From Unio delphinus (lineage: Eukaryota; Mollusca; Bivalvia; Unionida; Unionidae), in contig JAQISU010000155.1 of the NCBI GenBank assembly GCA_029339505.1, positions 15,639,501 to 15,703,500 on the forward strand: DNA of 64,000 bases, read 5' to 3'. The translations under genes and the position numbers were made by a program. This document shows positions 45,931-55,495 of this stretch, piece by piece. Under the pieces are notes generated by a model. The model searched no databases and was not told the DNA's origin. It worked only from the letters and a program-made list of their open reading frames with translations. Position 1 is the first letter of the stretch; every line of letters starts with the position of its first letter.

Positions 45931-47809
45931 TAAAACTCTACGCGGCGAAAGACTACGACACACGCGAGTAACAATCATAACGAATATTTACAAGTTTGAT
46001 TTAATCACGTTAGTGCGTAAAAAGCGAATAAAATATTTCGCGGTGTTTATATGCGAGATGAAATGCCCGTGTGACCTTTGACTGATGGAGAATTATATAA
46101 CACAATGTACAAGAAAGTATTAATCTGCCGGCGATGCAAAGATTGAGATGTAAAAGAGGAAAGGCATATCATTTGATGTGGTATGCAATCTTCCTCAACA
46201 CAACATGAAAGAAAAACTGAAAATTAGATTTATTCAATATATTCGCTCCAGCCTTGGTATTAAAACATATTTCAAATGTCCAATGAGTAATCATGCAATA
46301 TAATCACTAAACAATCCCAGAAACAAGGCCTAAATGAAATATTTCTACACTAAAGCAAAGTGAATTCCAACAAGGCAATTGCGATGGACAATTAAGGTTA
46401 TTATTATTACAGTATGGAACATTTTGGCCAGTAAGAAATTATCATAAGTGCAGCAATTATTTTAGTTTACTTTGTTGCCAATGATGAATTAATTTTAAGG
46501 AAACGGCAAAACACTAACATTAAGTTGGTTTTTTATGACACTTCGGCACAGTGGGAAATCAGCGTTAGGCCAACACCATGTGGGTTCATAGCTTCAATAT
46601 GGAATCCTATGTTAGAAGGGGTCTGATGAGTATGGTGCCTCACATACAATTAACATTAGGCCGCCAGTTTCTTTGGGGCATTATGGCTAACCGTGGAAAT
46701 TAGCAATGTATCACCATTTATATGGGCTTCTGGGGCAAGGGGAAATGCAATGTTACAAATGTGCATATGTTTTACCCTTTATACATTCTGCATAAAGCTC
46801 TCTAATGATGTTACGACCAGACCTATTTTCGTCGAGTTTGGACTTTGATTCACAGATTGCATCACAAACAGAATGCATCGTTTGTATTGTATACAAAGGA
46901 AAATTAAATAAACTTGCACTTGAGCAGGTCACTCGATAAACGTGAGCGGTCATTTGTTATAATGAAATCAGTTTGTAAAAATTCTTTTTGAAAAGATTTA
47001 AGTTTTGAAAAGACAAATAGGAACAACTACTAAAGGAATATCTCAGATATTATGTTTGCACATTTGATATAATTTTAATTTTATTACAATCCTGGTTGAC
47101 GGCAGCTGGAACCTTGTAAGTTTTATTAAAGTGATATTTATATCTATCATATGGAACTAAGGTAGCTACTGTTGGATATGCTGTAATAATCCGTTCTTGA
47201 AAAGAAAATATCGTTTTGAGACAAACAAATGCCGAGACTCAACATTATTAGGTAACTGATAGATTTTTGTATTAAACTAAGGCAATGCCTTTTCAAAAGA
47301 AAATGACACACGAACCTGCGTACACGTGTTCATTACAAAATGCAGACCAGTTTCATTACACTCCAATTACGTTCATTAGACTGTAATTAAATGTTCATCT
47401 AAATATATTTAAGTTCCGTGAAACACAGATATTCATTGATTCAAAATACTTATGCAAGCAATTTTTAAATCTATAAAATACATTGCAGATGTCTGATCCT
47501 AGCGAAACGTTTATTGGCTTTTATGCAAGATCCCATTGTGATGGTTATATTGCAAGGATGCTCACTGCGGCACAAGATTTATTATGCTTTAACATGCTAT
47601 CAGCTGTCTAGTTTAATCATCGAGTTATGTATGTAGATAATTTGAGTGGTCTTTTAACTTAATATCCACATTCAGATATTTTAAAACTAAACGCAAACAT
47701 GATAACGAATCTGCTTTCTGTCTCATTCAATCTATCCTAGGTGAAAAATGCAAAGAGGTCTATGCCATAAATGAATATTATATTGCGTCTTTCTCCTCTT
47801 TCCATGAAG
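45931..47809. other. No supported feature
   Basis: AT-rich. I looked for continuation of the copy C relic after 45930 and found none I could read. A 66-codon minus-strand frame at 46753-46953 has no recognisable domain. Confidence 0.4.
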
Positions 47810-47963
47810 GTGTTGGCAATCTACGTACCATATGTCGAGAACACGATTGGAACTCCCTGCAAAGGCGACAACGACTGTGTTATGACAAGTGAAGCATGCA
47901 ATCCACTAGGGTTATGTCAATGTAAAACAGGTTATAGCAACTATACTTCACACTGCAAAAAAG
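47810..47963 (+). CDS. Likely exon encoding an EB/EGF-like cysteine module
   Basis: A pyrimidine-rich acceptor (CTTTCTCCTCTTTCCATGAAG) and donor AAAAAAG|GTATGG bound a 154-nt open segment. It carries GTPCKGDNDCVMTSEACNPL then GLCQCKTGYSNYTSHCKK. The spacing C-x5-C-x6-C-x5-C-x-C-x10-C is that of an EB or EGF-like extracellular module. The segment starts in phase 0 and ends in phase 1. In molluscs such single-module exons are common in large extracellular or receptor genes. No neighbouring exon was found within the window. Confidence 0.55.
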
Positions 47964-49369
47964 GTATGGCATATTTCGCAAGAGTAAATGTTTCTAGTTG
48001 TGTAGTTGACAATGCTATGGACTATTCTGGAAATTGCAGTTTGTTATCTCGCAATAAATAGTACACGAGCAATGATTTCAGTCTACGAACTAAGTCAGTA
48101 GCAGCTCCTCTTCAACAAATATTTTGTGTTATACATTTATGGGGTACCAAATACCAAGTTCATTTTATATCATCTCAAAATTAGAAATTATATTTTACCC
48201 TTAAATTATTTAGGTCATATGGCATATTTCTTTTCCTAAAACAAAAACTAAAAAATGATATAGAAGTTTAATGTTGCTGTTTCTAAACGTATAGCTGTAT
48301 AAACTGTCAGTTGTCAAATCACACAGCAAATAACGCACGAAAACAAATTAAAATTGCAATCCTTTTTAATGTTATTTTTTTTTTGTTCTTATTTTGTATT
48401 TTATAAAAAATACTTCTTATCAGTCTTAAAGATTATTTGTTTGTATGCATCCTTGTTGATGGCATCGAGTACCTAGCTATAAATAGAACAGGAGTTTGAA
48501 TCTGCAACATAACACCTTCGTCAACATACAAACAAAGAATTCTACCAATTGTAGGCGAACGAGGCTTTTCAACATTCCTCAGAATGGTGTTCGTTCATCT
48601 AAATTAACATATGTTATATGAGTAGAAGTTTAATACTCAAAGTAAAGGATGTATTGTTTTGTTTGACATCTGAATAGCTCTGAGATTGAATAATCTCCTG
48701 AGTTCATTGTGACTTGGCCGAATCGTATTGTCCAGATACGTAAGTAACAAATTTTCGTTTATTTAAATCTAGTTTCGTTTTTATTAATTATTTATTCCAC
48801 TTACAGGGGCAACTTAAAAAACAAAATTAAGATTATCGGTAAATGGTTATGGTGATAGGGCTACACTTGTCTAAGAGTGCAAAACATCGACTATAACAGT
48901 TTTGTTCGCGGAGTAGCGAAGGTTAGGCCGTCCCCGCCCACCCACGTATCATAACTATCAAGGTCGGCGTACATTGCATTATTGTGAATCCGATTGTTAT
49001 AACACTTGTCTTTGAAATCACTTCTCCGAATCCGTATATCCACTTACCAAGAAGATTATATTCGTTTTTAACGAGTTGCAGTGAAAATCACAGCTCCATG
49101 TTCCTATTGGCCGATTTTGAATTTCTAATCTTTCATTTCAAACCTAATCAAAGAAATAATAATTTATCCTCAAAAAATATTTCTTATTTGATTTTGTCAA
49201 TTCAATTTAATAAATCTTTCAAATAAAATATAAATCCATCGTTTTCATTTCGTAGTGAGTATGCATTTAGATGAAATATGTACATTTGTTACTTTGCACG
49301 TGCCCCTATTTATAAAAGTAGCTCTCCTTACAGTTTATAGAGAAATACACATCAAGGGGTCTGTTGGTG
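47964..49369. other. No supported feature
   Basis: AT-rich sequence. The open frame at 48984-49226 shows no domain, splice context or repeat that would support it. Confidence 0.4.
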
Positions 49370-49570
49370 TTGTTGTATGGTTTAACACCATTTTTCAGCA
49401 CACTATAGGCTACACATGGCGGCCAGTATTATTGGTGGAGGAAGAACCCGGGAAAACCCCCCGGAAGGAACCACCTACCCACGAGAAGATACTGGCAAGC
49501 TTTCTCACATAACTACATTAGCTGAATCTTACGACTGGAACCCACGTAGACAGGCAGAGCTGCCAGATAC
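49370..49570 (-). mobile_element. tRNA-derived SINE, family 1 (copy 4)
   Basis: Tail to head on the plus strand: GGTTTAACACCATTTTTCAG, CACATGGCGGCCAGTATTA and the body up to a box B-like GACTGGAACCC. The box A end is missing. About 80% identical by eye to the copy at 16615-16860. Confidence 0.75.
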
Positions 49571-49845
49571 GCGGTTTTCTCGCCCAATTTGGCTTCTTTC
49601 TAAATTTGGTTGCTTGAAAATGTATTAGATTGCAGGTTGTGGTTTTTTGGGCTGCTTTCCGATTTGTGTCGCCATAATTTGGGCTGCATCAAATTGCTAT
49701 TGAATTCTCCGCATTCAATTTCAAATTGGCGCTATTGACAATAATATCTAAAAATCTAAATGAATCCATTATTTTGGATGTATCTCCATAGGTGTTATCT
49801 CACATATCTTTTCTCTTTTAAATTCAGGAACCGGGAAAACGAAGC
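49571..49845. other. Host sequence up to copy B
   Basis: No gene seen. The junction with copy B is placed at about 49841 from homology to the end of copy A. Confidence 0.4.
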
Positions 49846-50006
49846 AGCAGCAGAGGGGGCGAATCAGACAACTTTTTTTTGTTTTTATTTTTGATTATAC
49901 CCCCTCCAAAATAACACTGGACCCTTCTCGCGAAAAAATAAGTCTCCGACCCTTGTCTGAAAACATTCGCGTCGCAACGTCGTTGTCACTCACCCCCTCT
50001 GCTGCT
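49846..50006. repeat. Terminal foldback of copy B
   Basis: AGCAGCAGAGGGGG (49846-49859) and its perfect reverse complement CCCCCTCTGCTGCT (49993-50006) bracket about 133 bases. The outer copy is shared with the end of copy A; the inner one is seen only here. Could be a terminal hairpin structure or a duplicated end. Confidence 0.65.
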
Positions 50007-50054
50007 AGAACTTTCAGTTGGGGTTAACCGAATATTTGATCCAGTCCTTAGGAC

Positions 50055-50074
50055 GAAAATCCTTTCAGGATTTC
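50055..50074 (-). terminator. Stem-loop holding the stop codon of the penton/fibre-like gene (B)
   Basis: On the minus strand GAAATCCTGAAAGGATTTTC: stem AAATCC/GGATTT with the TGA stop in the loop. The matching copy A structure (34966-34980) has two compensating base changes. A second palindrome GTCCTAAGGAC follows. Confidence 0.75.
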
Positions 50075-51438
50075 ACAAATAGACTAATTTGTAAAACCTC
50101 CTCTTGTAAATCAATCAGATTATTAGACTGGTCAGTGAGTTTGAAATTAATTCTGGTTAATGAATTATTATGACATCGCATATAGACTGGATTCACCGGG
50201 GACTCAATTATTAAAAACCCTGGAGGAGCTGTTGGTGCAAATGAATACAAAATATATCCTTGCTGAGCTTGATTTGATCGTTCTAAATTTATTTGATAGC
50301 TTCCTTCGATCACATCACATACTAAATTGAGCGCAATCACCGTTGAAATATTCACATTGAACGGAGCAATATGCCTGCCACCACCATCTGGGTCATTATT
50401 ATGTTTGAGGATAGTTGTTTGTGGTTGTGGTTGTGTTTTTTTCCACGTATCATGGATTTTTTTGAAACCTTCATCGATGGCATCACTGAGAGATTTTTGT
50501 AATTCTGGTACGTTATATCCTGGTAGTTTGAATGTGGGGATATCTTTGATGGGGATGCCCTTGCCTTCTGCAAAAATTCTTCTTGTATTAGGATTACTAT
50601 TAAGAAATACTTCCTGAATAATTTGTGAATGAAATGTTTCCATGTCATTGATGATTTTGTTACATGTTTCTACGACACTGATAAATTCATCTCGGGTGAG
50701 AGTGCCGGATTTAAGAGGTATTAACAACAGTGAAAAATCATTATTCATTGCTTTGAAATTTTCAGTGATTTTAAGATCGATAACAATAAAATATGCCCCC
50801 CTTATCCTATCTAAATCGTTAAAGATCTCAAAAAAATCTAAAGTTCTGAACTCTTTATAACTCTTTACTGGATTATCAGGTTTTATTCTGTCGGTGACAT
50901 AATCAGTTTTTTGTGGTTCTGGTAAATCAACGGGTTTTCCCCCGGGTGGTAATTCAGGCCATCCTAGTACGGTTTTAATAGAACTCTGATAGATATCTAC
51001 GACGTATCCTTCTGTGCTTATTTCAATGGCAGATGATAGTGTTGGCTCATGAACTGTTATAGCTATTTTTGATTCTTTTCCAGTAATCGATTTTATTCTA
51101 CGTTGCAATTCGTTATTGATTTGTTCAATTTGGTATGATCCGGTTGGTATGGAAACAACGTTCCAGTCTGGGGTACCGTCGTCTTTATTCTTATTTGCAA
51201 ATACCAGGGAATTATTCGGTTGTTGACCACCAAATGGTTTTGACCTAATATTTGGCCAGCTGTGGTATACTCGTAATTTTGCTAGCGCGATTTCCTTCAC
51301 TGGGACCGGAGAGGGGAAATTCACACTGAATTCTGGATTCGTTGAGGTTATTGAGATCATGCTTGTTTGTACTGGTTTTGTGTTCTCCACTATTTGTTGA
51401 AGTAATTCCATCTGTGTTGTCATTGTTATTATACTCAT
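50065..51438 (-). CDS. Penton- or fibre-like structural protein
   Basis: 457 residues. The N-terminal part is beta-rich (SITSTNPEFSVNFPSPVPVK, LRVYHSWPNIRS). It continues with SIPTGSYQIEQINNELQRRI and YVVDIYQSSIKTVLGWPE. A helical middle (DFSLLLIPLKSGTLTRDEF, NDMETFHSQII) and a C-terminal beta-rich block (about residues 365-457: APFNVNISTVIALNLVCDVI, SFAPTAPPGFLIIES) follow. No TM segment or signal peptide. Last gene of the structural block. Its start overlaps the end of the membrane-protein gene by 194 nt in another frame. I infer a vertex (penton/fibre) role from its size, beta-rich character and place beside capsid genes; no family motif proves it. Well conserved in copy A. Confidence 0.75.
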   Translation of the reverse strand: MSIITMTTQMELLQQIVENTKPVQTSMISITSTNPEFSVNFPSPVPVKEIALAKLRVYHSWPNIRSKPFGGQQPNNSLVFANKNKDDGTPDWNVVSIPTGSYQIEQINNELQRRIKSITGKESKIAITVHEPTLSSAIEISTEGYVVDIYQSSIKTVLGWPELPPGGKPVDLPEPQKTDYVTDRIKPDNPVKSYKEFRTLDFFEIFNDLDRIRGAYFIVIDLKITENFKAMNNDFSLLLIPLKSGTLTRDEFISVVETCNKIINDMETFHSQIIQEVFLNSNPNTRRIFAEGKGIPIKDIPTFKLPGYNVPELQKSLSDAIDEGFKKIHDTWKKTQPQPQTTILKHNNDPDGGGRHIAPFNVNISTVIALNLVCDVIEGSYQINLERSNQAQQGYILYSFAPTAPPGFLIIESPVNPVYMRCHNNSLTRINFKLTDQSNNLIDLQEEVLQISLFVKS

Positions 51439-51889
51439 GTTGTATTTCTAATTTTGACATCGCAGAATCATATATATCTACCATCGCTGAAAACTCACTC
51501 TCTGATATAATTGTATCATCGAGCGATGACGATATCAATGAGGATAATTGCGAGTATGCAGTGGACACAACATGAAATTGAATTATGTAGTCTTGTAGTT
51601 TCCGTTGGCTGCATGATGATATTTTTTTTGTGATTATTGAAATTATTCCAGCGATTGTTGTTGCCGCAGAAATGCAAATTGGAACAGCTATCGGGGCCAT
51701 CATTGTCACTGAAGAGAGTATAATACCAGCTCCGGTGATTACACCACTCACAGCGTACACAGTAACATCAATTGCGGTAATTCTCCTGCGATATTTTTTA
51801 ATTTTCAATTCATACTCCTCAGACAAGGTTTTGAGTCTAGTTTGATACTCTCTGACTTGATCATAGCGATATTGCGATGATGAAATCAT
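51245..51889 (-). CDS. Two-TM membrane protein with coiled-coil ends
   Basis: 214 residues. The N-terminal helical part (YRYDQVREYQTRLKTLSEEY) is followed by two adjacent hydrophobic segments (about residues 42-64, TVYAVSGVITGAGIILSSVT, and 67-87, PIAVPICISAATTIAGIISI). A second helical part has LQDYIIQFHVVSTAYSQLSS and an ISESEFSAM motif. The last 60 residues are Asn/Thr/Ser-rich, overlap the next gene's start and look poorly constrained. From memory, this topology with a KIS-EEF-like motif recurs in virus-like elements of cnidarians and molluscs, but without a named function. Likely a virion or entry/egress membrane protein; this is inference. TAAAATAAAA precedes the ATG. Confidence 0.75.
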   Translation of the reverse strand: MISSSQYRYDQVREYQTRLKTLSEEYELKIKKYRRRITAIDVTVYAVSGVITGAGIILSSVTMMAPIAVPICISAATTIAGIISIITKKISSCSQRKLQDYIIQFHVVSTAYSQLSSLISSSLDDTIISESEFSAMVDIYDSAMSKLEIQHEYNNNDNTDGITSTNSGEHKTSTNKHDLNNLNESRIQCEFPLSGPSEGNRASKITSIPQLAKY

Positions 51890-51894
51890 TTTTA

Positions 51895-51914
51895 TTTTAA
51901 ATACGCTAGCGTTT
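51895..51914 (-). terminator. Stem-loop between stalk-like and membrane-protein genes (B)
   Basis: Minus strand AAACGCTAGCGTATTT, six bases after the TAA of the stalk-like gene and a few bases before the next ATG. Same motif core (CGCTAGCG) as at 55477-55495. Confidence 0.65.
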
Positions 51915-51918
51915 TCAA

Positions 51919-52848
51919 TTACGATTTACTTAAATTCGCTACGAATTCCACATACCACGTTGTTGAGACCCTAACCAAATGTTTATCAGTAGATGCGATT
52001 GTGAACTTTTCAGTTGTATTCTTGTCGATGATCGTTGAAATCGTATTATTGACCCCAGATGAACTGGACGATGAAATATCAAATTGAGACGATGGTGTTA
52101 CTAGTGTTAATCGATAAATACCCTTGACGGTTGCAGTGATATCTAATGTGTTGTTTGTAGGTGTCCACTCAAATGATCCATGTTGGATTGTGTATACTAA
52201 GTTGTTGGTTTTCTCATGAGGAATTTTTGTTTTTTCAATGGCTGTTATCATCCTCGAAAGATCACCTTTGATGCCTTCGATGGAAGTTTTCGTCTCATCA
52301 ATGGATTTTTTAATATCAGGGAGTTTTAGTTCAATTTTATCTAACGGGTTTCCAATAAATTTATCAATGGCGTCGGTTGTTGTTTTTGTTGCTTCGTTGA
52401 TAACCTTTTGATCATCAACAAACGTTCTAATTTCAGCGAAAGATGGTGTAACTACAATCGGAGATCCAAAGAACTTTTGAACGACATTTCTACGGAAACT
52501 ATTGTAGTTTTTTAAATGATCTTCAAATTCTTTATCGTGGTTTGTAAATCGATCTGTAATTGTAGACATAAGTATACCCGGTTTGAGTTTACCCTGATCG
52601 GAAAATAACGCGATAGTATTCTCGATTGCATTTCGTTGTTTAACTAAAATATCATCCAGAGAAATATTACTAGATTTCAATTTACCCTGTTTGTCTTGAA
52701 ATACAACTATTTCATTCGGGTCAACACTTGTTAAGTTCAACGTCTCAGCGATTTCATCTTTAATTTTTTTTTGTATATCCTTGATAGAATCAGGAGTTGC
52801 AGTGTCATCGGGTTTGGGTTTCAGAGGTCTTCCCCAAATATCAATCAT
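51919..52848 (-). CDS. Coiled-coil stalk with C-terminal beta domain (fibre/spike-like)
   Basis: 309 residues. The Pro-rich start MIDIWGRPLKPKPDD is followed by long helical stretches with heptad-like spacing (IKDIQKKIKDEIAETLNL; about residues 165-215: DIKKSIDETKTSIEGIKGDL). The C-terminal domain (about 220-309) is beta-rich: HGSFEWTPTNNTLDITATV, GIYRLTLVTPSSQFDISSS and VSTTWYVEFVANLSKS. A helical shaft plus a compact beta head is the layout of trimeric viral fibres and of C1q/TNF-like heads. Family not recognised. Lies between protease and membrane-protein genes on the same strand, 6 bp after the protease stop. Confidence 0.7.
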   Translation of the reverse strand: MIDIWGRPLKPKPDDTATPDSIKDIQKKIKDEIAETLNLTSVDPNEIVVFQDKQGKLKSSNISLDDILVKQRNAIENTIALFSDQGKLKPGILMSTITDRFTNHDKEFEDHLKNYNSFRRNVVQKFFGSPIVVTPSFAEIRTFVDDQKVINEATKTTTDAIDKFIGNPLDKIELKLPDIKKSIDETKTSIEGIKGDLSRMITAIEKTKIPHEKTNNLVYTIQHGSFEWTPTNNTLDITATVKGIYRLTLVTPSSQFDISSSSSSGVNNTISTIIDKNTTEKFTIASTDKHLVRVSTTWYVEFVANLSKS

Positions 52849-52854
52849 GATATT

Positions 52855-53292
52855 TTATATATCTCTCTCTAAAAAGCGATTACTAGTGTAGTCATTTACG
52901 ACAATGTGTGGTGGTTTCCCCCTTGGGTTACCCAAGGAGTTAGAAATAGCGTCAAGGACATTTAATACTTCACTGCCGCATATTGGTGGGTCATTGATTT
53001 GTTGTGTTGGTAGCGTAGAATACCAAGTCTTCATTGGAAGGGTTTTTATATACCGCATAAACTCTTTTGGTGGGGCTAATCCATATGAATCAAAATAGAC
53101 AATCCCACGTGGATCAATAGCGTATGCAACCCAGTGAGTTCCAGGTCCGGTGCTGTTATCGAGATTAATAATACCTGTTTCAGTTTTGTTTGGTTGATGT
53201 GGTAATTGATCTTTCATAAAAACACCTCTGAAATTTTTAATCACTAGTTTTTTAGCAGCATCCATTAAATCAAAATTGGACATTGGAACCAT
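52855..53292 (-). CDS. Adenain-type cysteine protease (maturation protease)
   Basis: 145 residues when started at the ATG at 53292 (MVPMSNFDLM), 11 bases after the stop of the pX-like gene. Triad candidates: His53 in GTHWVAY, Asp68 in VYFDSYG, Cys105 in PPICGSEVL, with a PTQQ Gln near 97-98 for the oxyanion hole. The His-Trp pair and order match adenovirus protease and related C48/C5 enzymes, which cleave capsid precursors during virion maturation. Shorter than adenovirus protease (about 200 residues). The frame stays open upstream to 53499 through the pX repeats (MVQRKGSKTTRNPVF read three times). I treat that as an out-of-frame shadow, because the homologous start in copy A lies at the MSNFDL segment. 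Confidence 0.85.
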   Translation of the reverse strand: MVPMSNFDLMDAAKKLVIKNFRGVFMKDQLPHQPNKTETGIINLDNSTGPGTHWVAYAIDPRGIVYFDSYGLAPPKEFMRYIKTLPMKTWYSTLPTQQINDPPICGSEVLNVLDAISNSLGNPRGKPPHIVVNDYTSNRFLERDI

Positions 53293-53303
53293 AGATTTCT
53301 GAA

Positions 53304-53948
53304 TTAATAAACCGTTCCTGGTAGTCTCAGGCCTGATCCGTGAACGGATCTCCCGCTGTACCATGAATACGGGGTTCCTGGTAGTCTTAGACCCTTTCCG
53401 CTGTACCATGAATACGGGGTTCCTGGTAGTCTTAGACCCTTTCCGCTGTACCATGAATACGGGGTTCCTGGTAGTCTTAGACCCTTTCCGCTGTACCATG
53501 AATACGGTGTTCCTGGTAGTCTTAGACCCTTTCCCTTTTTTTTATACCCTTGACCTTTCTTCGGTTCATATGATTCAGCAATGCTCTGTACCGCTTTTGT
53601 TCCCAAGCCTCCAACTACCCCCAATGCGGCCGCTTTTGCTACTGCTGGGGCTGCTGCCGCAACCAATGCTGGTATTGCAGCAAACAACGGAAATATACCA
53701 CCTGTTTTTATCATATTTTTGATAGCAGTCGCAGAGAGTGTGATCTGAACTCCTTTTTTATCCTTGAAAGCATCATTGAAATGTTTCACTTGACGAGTTG
53801 TCAGCGATAATTTATTTGCACCACCAGTCATTTGATTAGGTTTCAACGTGATTGTGGTTCCACATTTTTTAGCCGATTCTGATTGCAATTTTTTGATTTG
53901 ACCAGGAGTTAACGCAACACTAATAACACTATATGACATGTTATACAT
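53304..53948 (-). CDS. pX-like core/minor capsid protein with expanded C-terminal repeats
   Basis: 214 residues. The N-terminal half has two related modules, SVALTPGQIKKLQSESAKKC and NKLSLTTRQVKHFNDAFKDK, each an L-(T/S)-x-x-Q-x-K helix preceding a short basic beta phrase. A hydrophobic Ala-rich segment follows (about residues 75-105: GGIFPLFAAIPALVAAAAPA). The tail then has four copies of GKGLRLPGTPYSWYS (15 residues, 45 nt) and ends GSGLRLPGTVY. Copy A has a single full unit, so the array expanded in B. The module resembles, from memory, pX/core-like proteins that accompany capsid genes in adeno-like and Polinton-like elements. The Gly-x-Gly-Leu repeats may be protease targets (inference). 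Confidence 0.8.
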   Translation of the reverse strand: MYNMSYSVISVALTPGQIKKLQSESAKKCGTTITLKPNQMTGGANKLSLTTRQVKHFNDAFKDKKGVQITLSATAIKNMIKTGGIFPLFAAIPALVAAAAPAVAKAAALGVVGGLGTKAVQSIAESYEPKKGQGYKKKGKGLRLPGTPYSWYSGKGLRLPGTPYSWYSGKGLRLPGTPYSWYSGKGLRLPGTPYSWYSGRSVHGSGLRLPGTVY

Positions 53949-53983
53949 AATTGATTGATTCTAAATCGTAAAACCATTCAATG

Positions 53984-54004
53984 GAAATATCCTTCGGATT
54001 TTCA
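53984..54004 (-). terminator. Stem-loop after the capsid gene (B)
   Basis: Minus strand AAAATCCGAAGGATATTT: imperfect stem with one bulge, at the same place as the perfect stem in copy A (31316-31333). Confidence 0.55.
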
Positions 54005-54005
54005 A

Positions 54006-55427
54006 TTACATATTTTCCACTGGTGCATCTACCACTCTCATTCTTCCACCAACGCCTTCAAGTAGCATTGATTTATCACTGAGAATGACAGCAACCGCTC
54101 TATAATTATCAATACCACCAGGACGGGTTACACGGGCTCTGAAGTGTATATCAACGACAGATTGTCTTGTTAAATCAAGATGTTCCAGCGAAAAGTAATA
54201 AATCGGATAGAGGCTTTTGAAATCCCATTGTGATATTTGCAAACCGGTATCCACATTTTGATCACGTGCCATAAATGACAACAGGTTATGATAGACACGT
54301 GCAATATGATTTTGACCGTAATCAAGTTGCACATCTTCAGATGGTTCCTGCTGTCCGTTTATTCTCAGCGAGACTTCATTAACACCTAACTGATCAAATA
54401 TCATATGACTTCGTTGTTGATTACCAACTCGCGCAGCATTCTGTAATGCAATAAATATATGACGTGGAGCTGAAACTCCTTGTTTTGATGCCAGGTGCCA
54501 TGTGAATGTACCATTAACACTGTCTTGTTTAGTATCCGTAGTCACTGATAACCAACTCAATAACGACTTTCCTCCTTGGTCCATAAATGATAACAATTTT
54601 TCTTCTGCTGTGATTGATGGAGTTAACACTGGCATCCACAATGATAGTTTTGTTAAAACGACTTTACCATCAGGAACACCAGCATCACGCCATATTGCAT
54701 CATTATCAGTACCCTTTCGTACAAGCGCTACTGTGTGTTTAGCTCCATAAATAACTTTTCGGACGTTTCTACAGAATCCGAATATATGATGCAGTGGAAT
54801 TGCACATGAAAATTGTCGACGCTGTCCTTGTAATGTTGCTACGCGTGTTGCAAACCCTAGATTGAAATTAGTAATAGTATTTATGACATCAAATTCAGCA
54901 GGTGGTCTTACATATCCGGCTGGTGCTGGATCAAGTGCTGTAGCTCGTGTTGCCTTGACTCTAGAATACTGGTTGTGTTCAGGGTGATCAGTAATATCCT
55001 TTGCAAACATCATAGATGGACCCGCTGATCTTGTATAATCATCAGAATATCTTGCTAACCCTATGATTGTTGTAGCCACATCAACTTCACGGTCAATGGA
55101 TTCAATTTCCTTTCCATCAATGAGATATCTAGCGCTTTCAAATAACGCCATGATACCGTTATTAACAAAACCAACTCGGGTAGTTGGGCTAATGTCATAT
55201 GGAGGATCATTATGTGCAGCATCATTTGTTACAAGTTCTCCTTCTACTTCAATAAACGCTTCACAAGGCAAAAAGTATTTACTGGTATCATGAACTTGAA
55301 GTTCAATTCGTGATCGGAGATCTGGTTGTACTGCGTGATAAGAATAAAATTGAAAATCGCGTACAGAATCATCTTTACGCACTGGGGCATCTATATCAAA
55401 TGCTGGATCAGGTGACCTTTTGAACAT
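54006..55427 (-). CDS. Major capsid protein, double-jelly-roll-like
   Basis: 473 residues, within the usual range for Polinton-like virus capsid proteins. Mostly beta-type sequence. Landmarks: DDSVRDFQFYSYHAVQPDL (about 17-36), FESARYLIDGKEIESIDREV (98-117), TTIIGLARYSDDYTRSAGPS, IPLHHIFGFCRNVRKVIYGA (205-225), HMIFDQLGVNEVSLRINGQQ (330-350) and FKSLYPIYYFSLEHLDLTRQ (395-415). Assigned as the DJR-type capsid protein by length, position beside protease and core genes, and the ESARYLIDGKEIE/YPIYYFSLEHLDL blocks that I associate with such proteins in invertebrate genomes. No structural proof is possible here. Three versions exist in the window (A, B, C). AATAAA lies just before the ATG. Confidence 0.75.
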   Translation of the reverse strand: MFKRSPDPAFDIDAPVRKDDSVRDFQFYSYHAVQPDLRSRIELQVHDTSKYFLPCEAFIEVEGELVTNDAAHNDPPYDISPTTRVGFVNNGIMALFESARYLIDGKEIESIDREVDVATTIIGLARYSDDYTRSAGPSMMFAKDITDHPEHNQYSRVKATRATALDPAPAGYVRPPAEFDVINTITNFNLGFATRVATLQGQRRQFSCAIPLHHIFGFCRNVRKVIYGAKHTVALVRKGTDNDAIWRDAGVPDGKVVLTKLSLWMPVLTPSITAEEKLLSFMDQGGKSLLSWLSVTTDTKQDSVNGTFTWHLASKQGVSAPRHIFIALQNAARVGNQQRSHMIFDQLGVNEVSLRINGQQEPSEDVQLDYGQNHIARVYHNLLSFMARDQNVDTGLQISQWDFKSLYPIYYFSLEHLDLTRQSVVDIHFRARVTRPGGIDNYRAVAVILSDKSMLLEGVGGRMRVVDAPVENM

Positions 55428-55476
55428 TTTATTCTATTTATCAGAGTCTAAATCGGATTTTCCATTTCATCGTGAA

Positions 55477-55495
55477 AAACGCTAGCGCTTTCGTC
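55477..55495 (-). terminator. Stem-loop holding the stop codon of the minor-capsid-like gene (B)
   Basis: Minus strand GAAAGCGCTAGCGTTTTTC: stem AAAGCG/CGUUUU (one G-U pair), loop CTAG containing the TAG stop. Confidence 0.65.

Noticed and set aside
50327..50860. Plus-strand frames of 72-96 codons inside the penton/fibre-like gene
   Set aside because: Antisense shadows of a gene conserved between copies A and B.
53293..53499. N-terminal extension of the protease frame (MVQRKGSKTTRNPVF units)
   Set aside because: Out-of-frame reading of the pX repeats. Copy A has the homologous start at MSNFDL and only one repeat unit. Kept as a finding because both frames are open.
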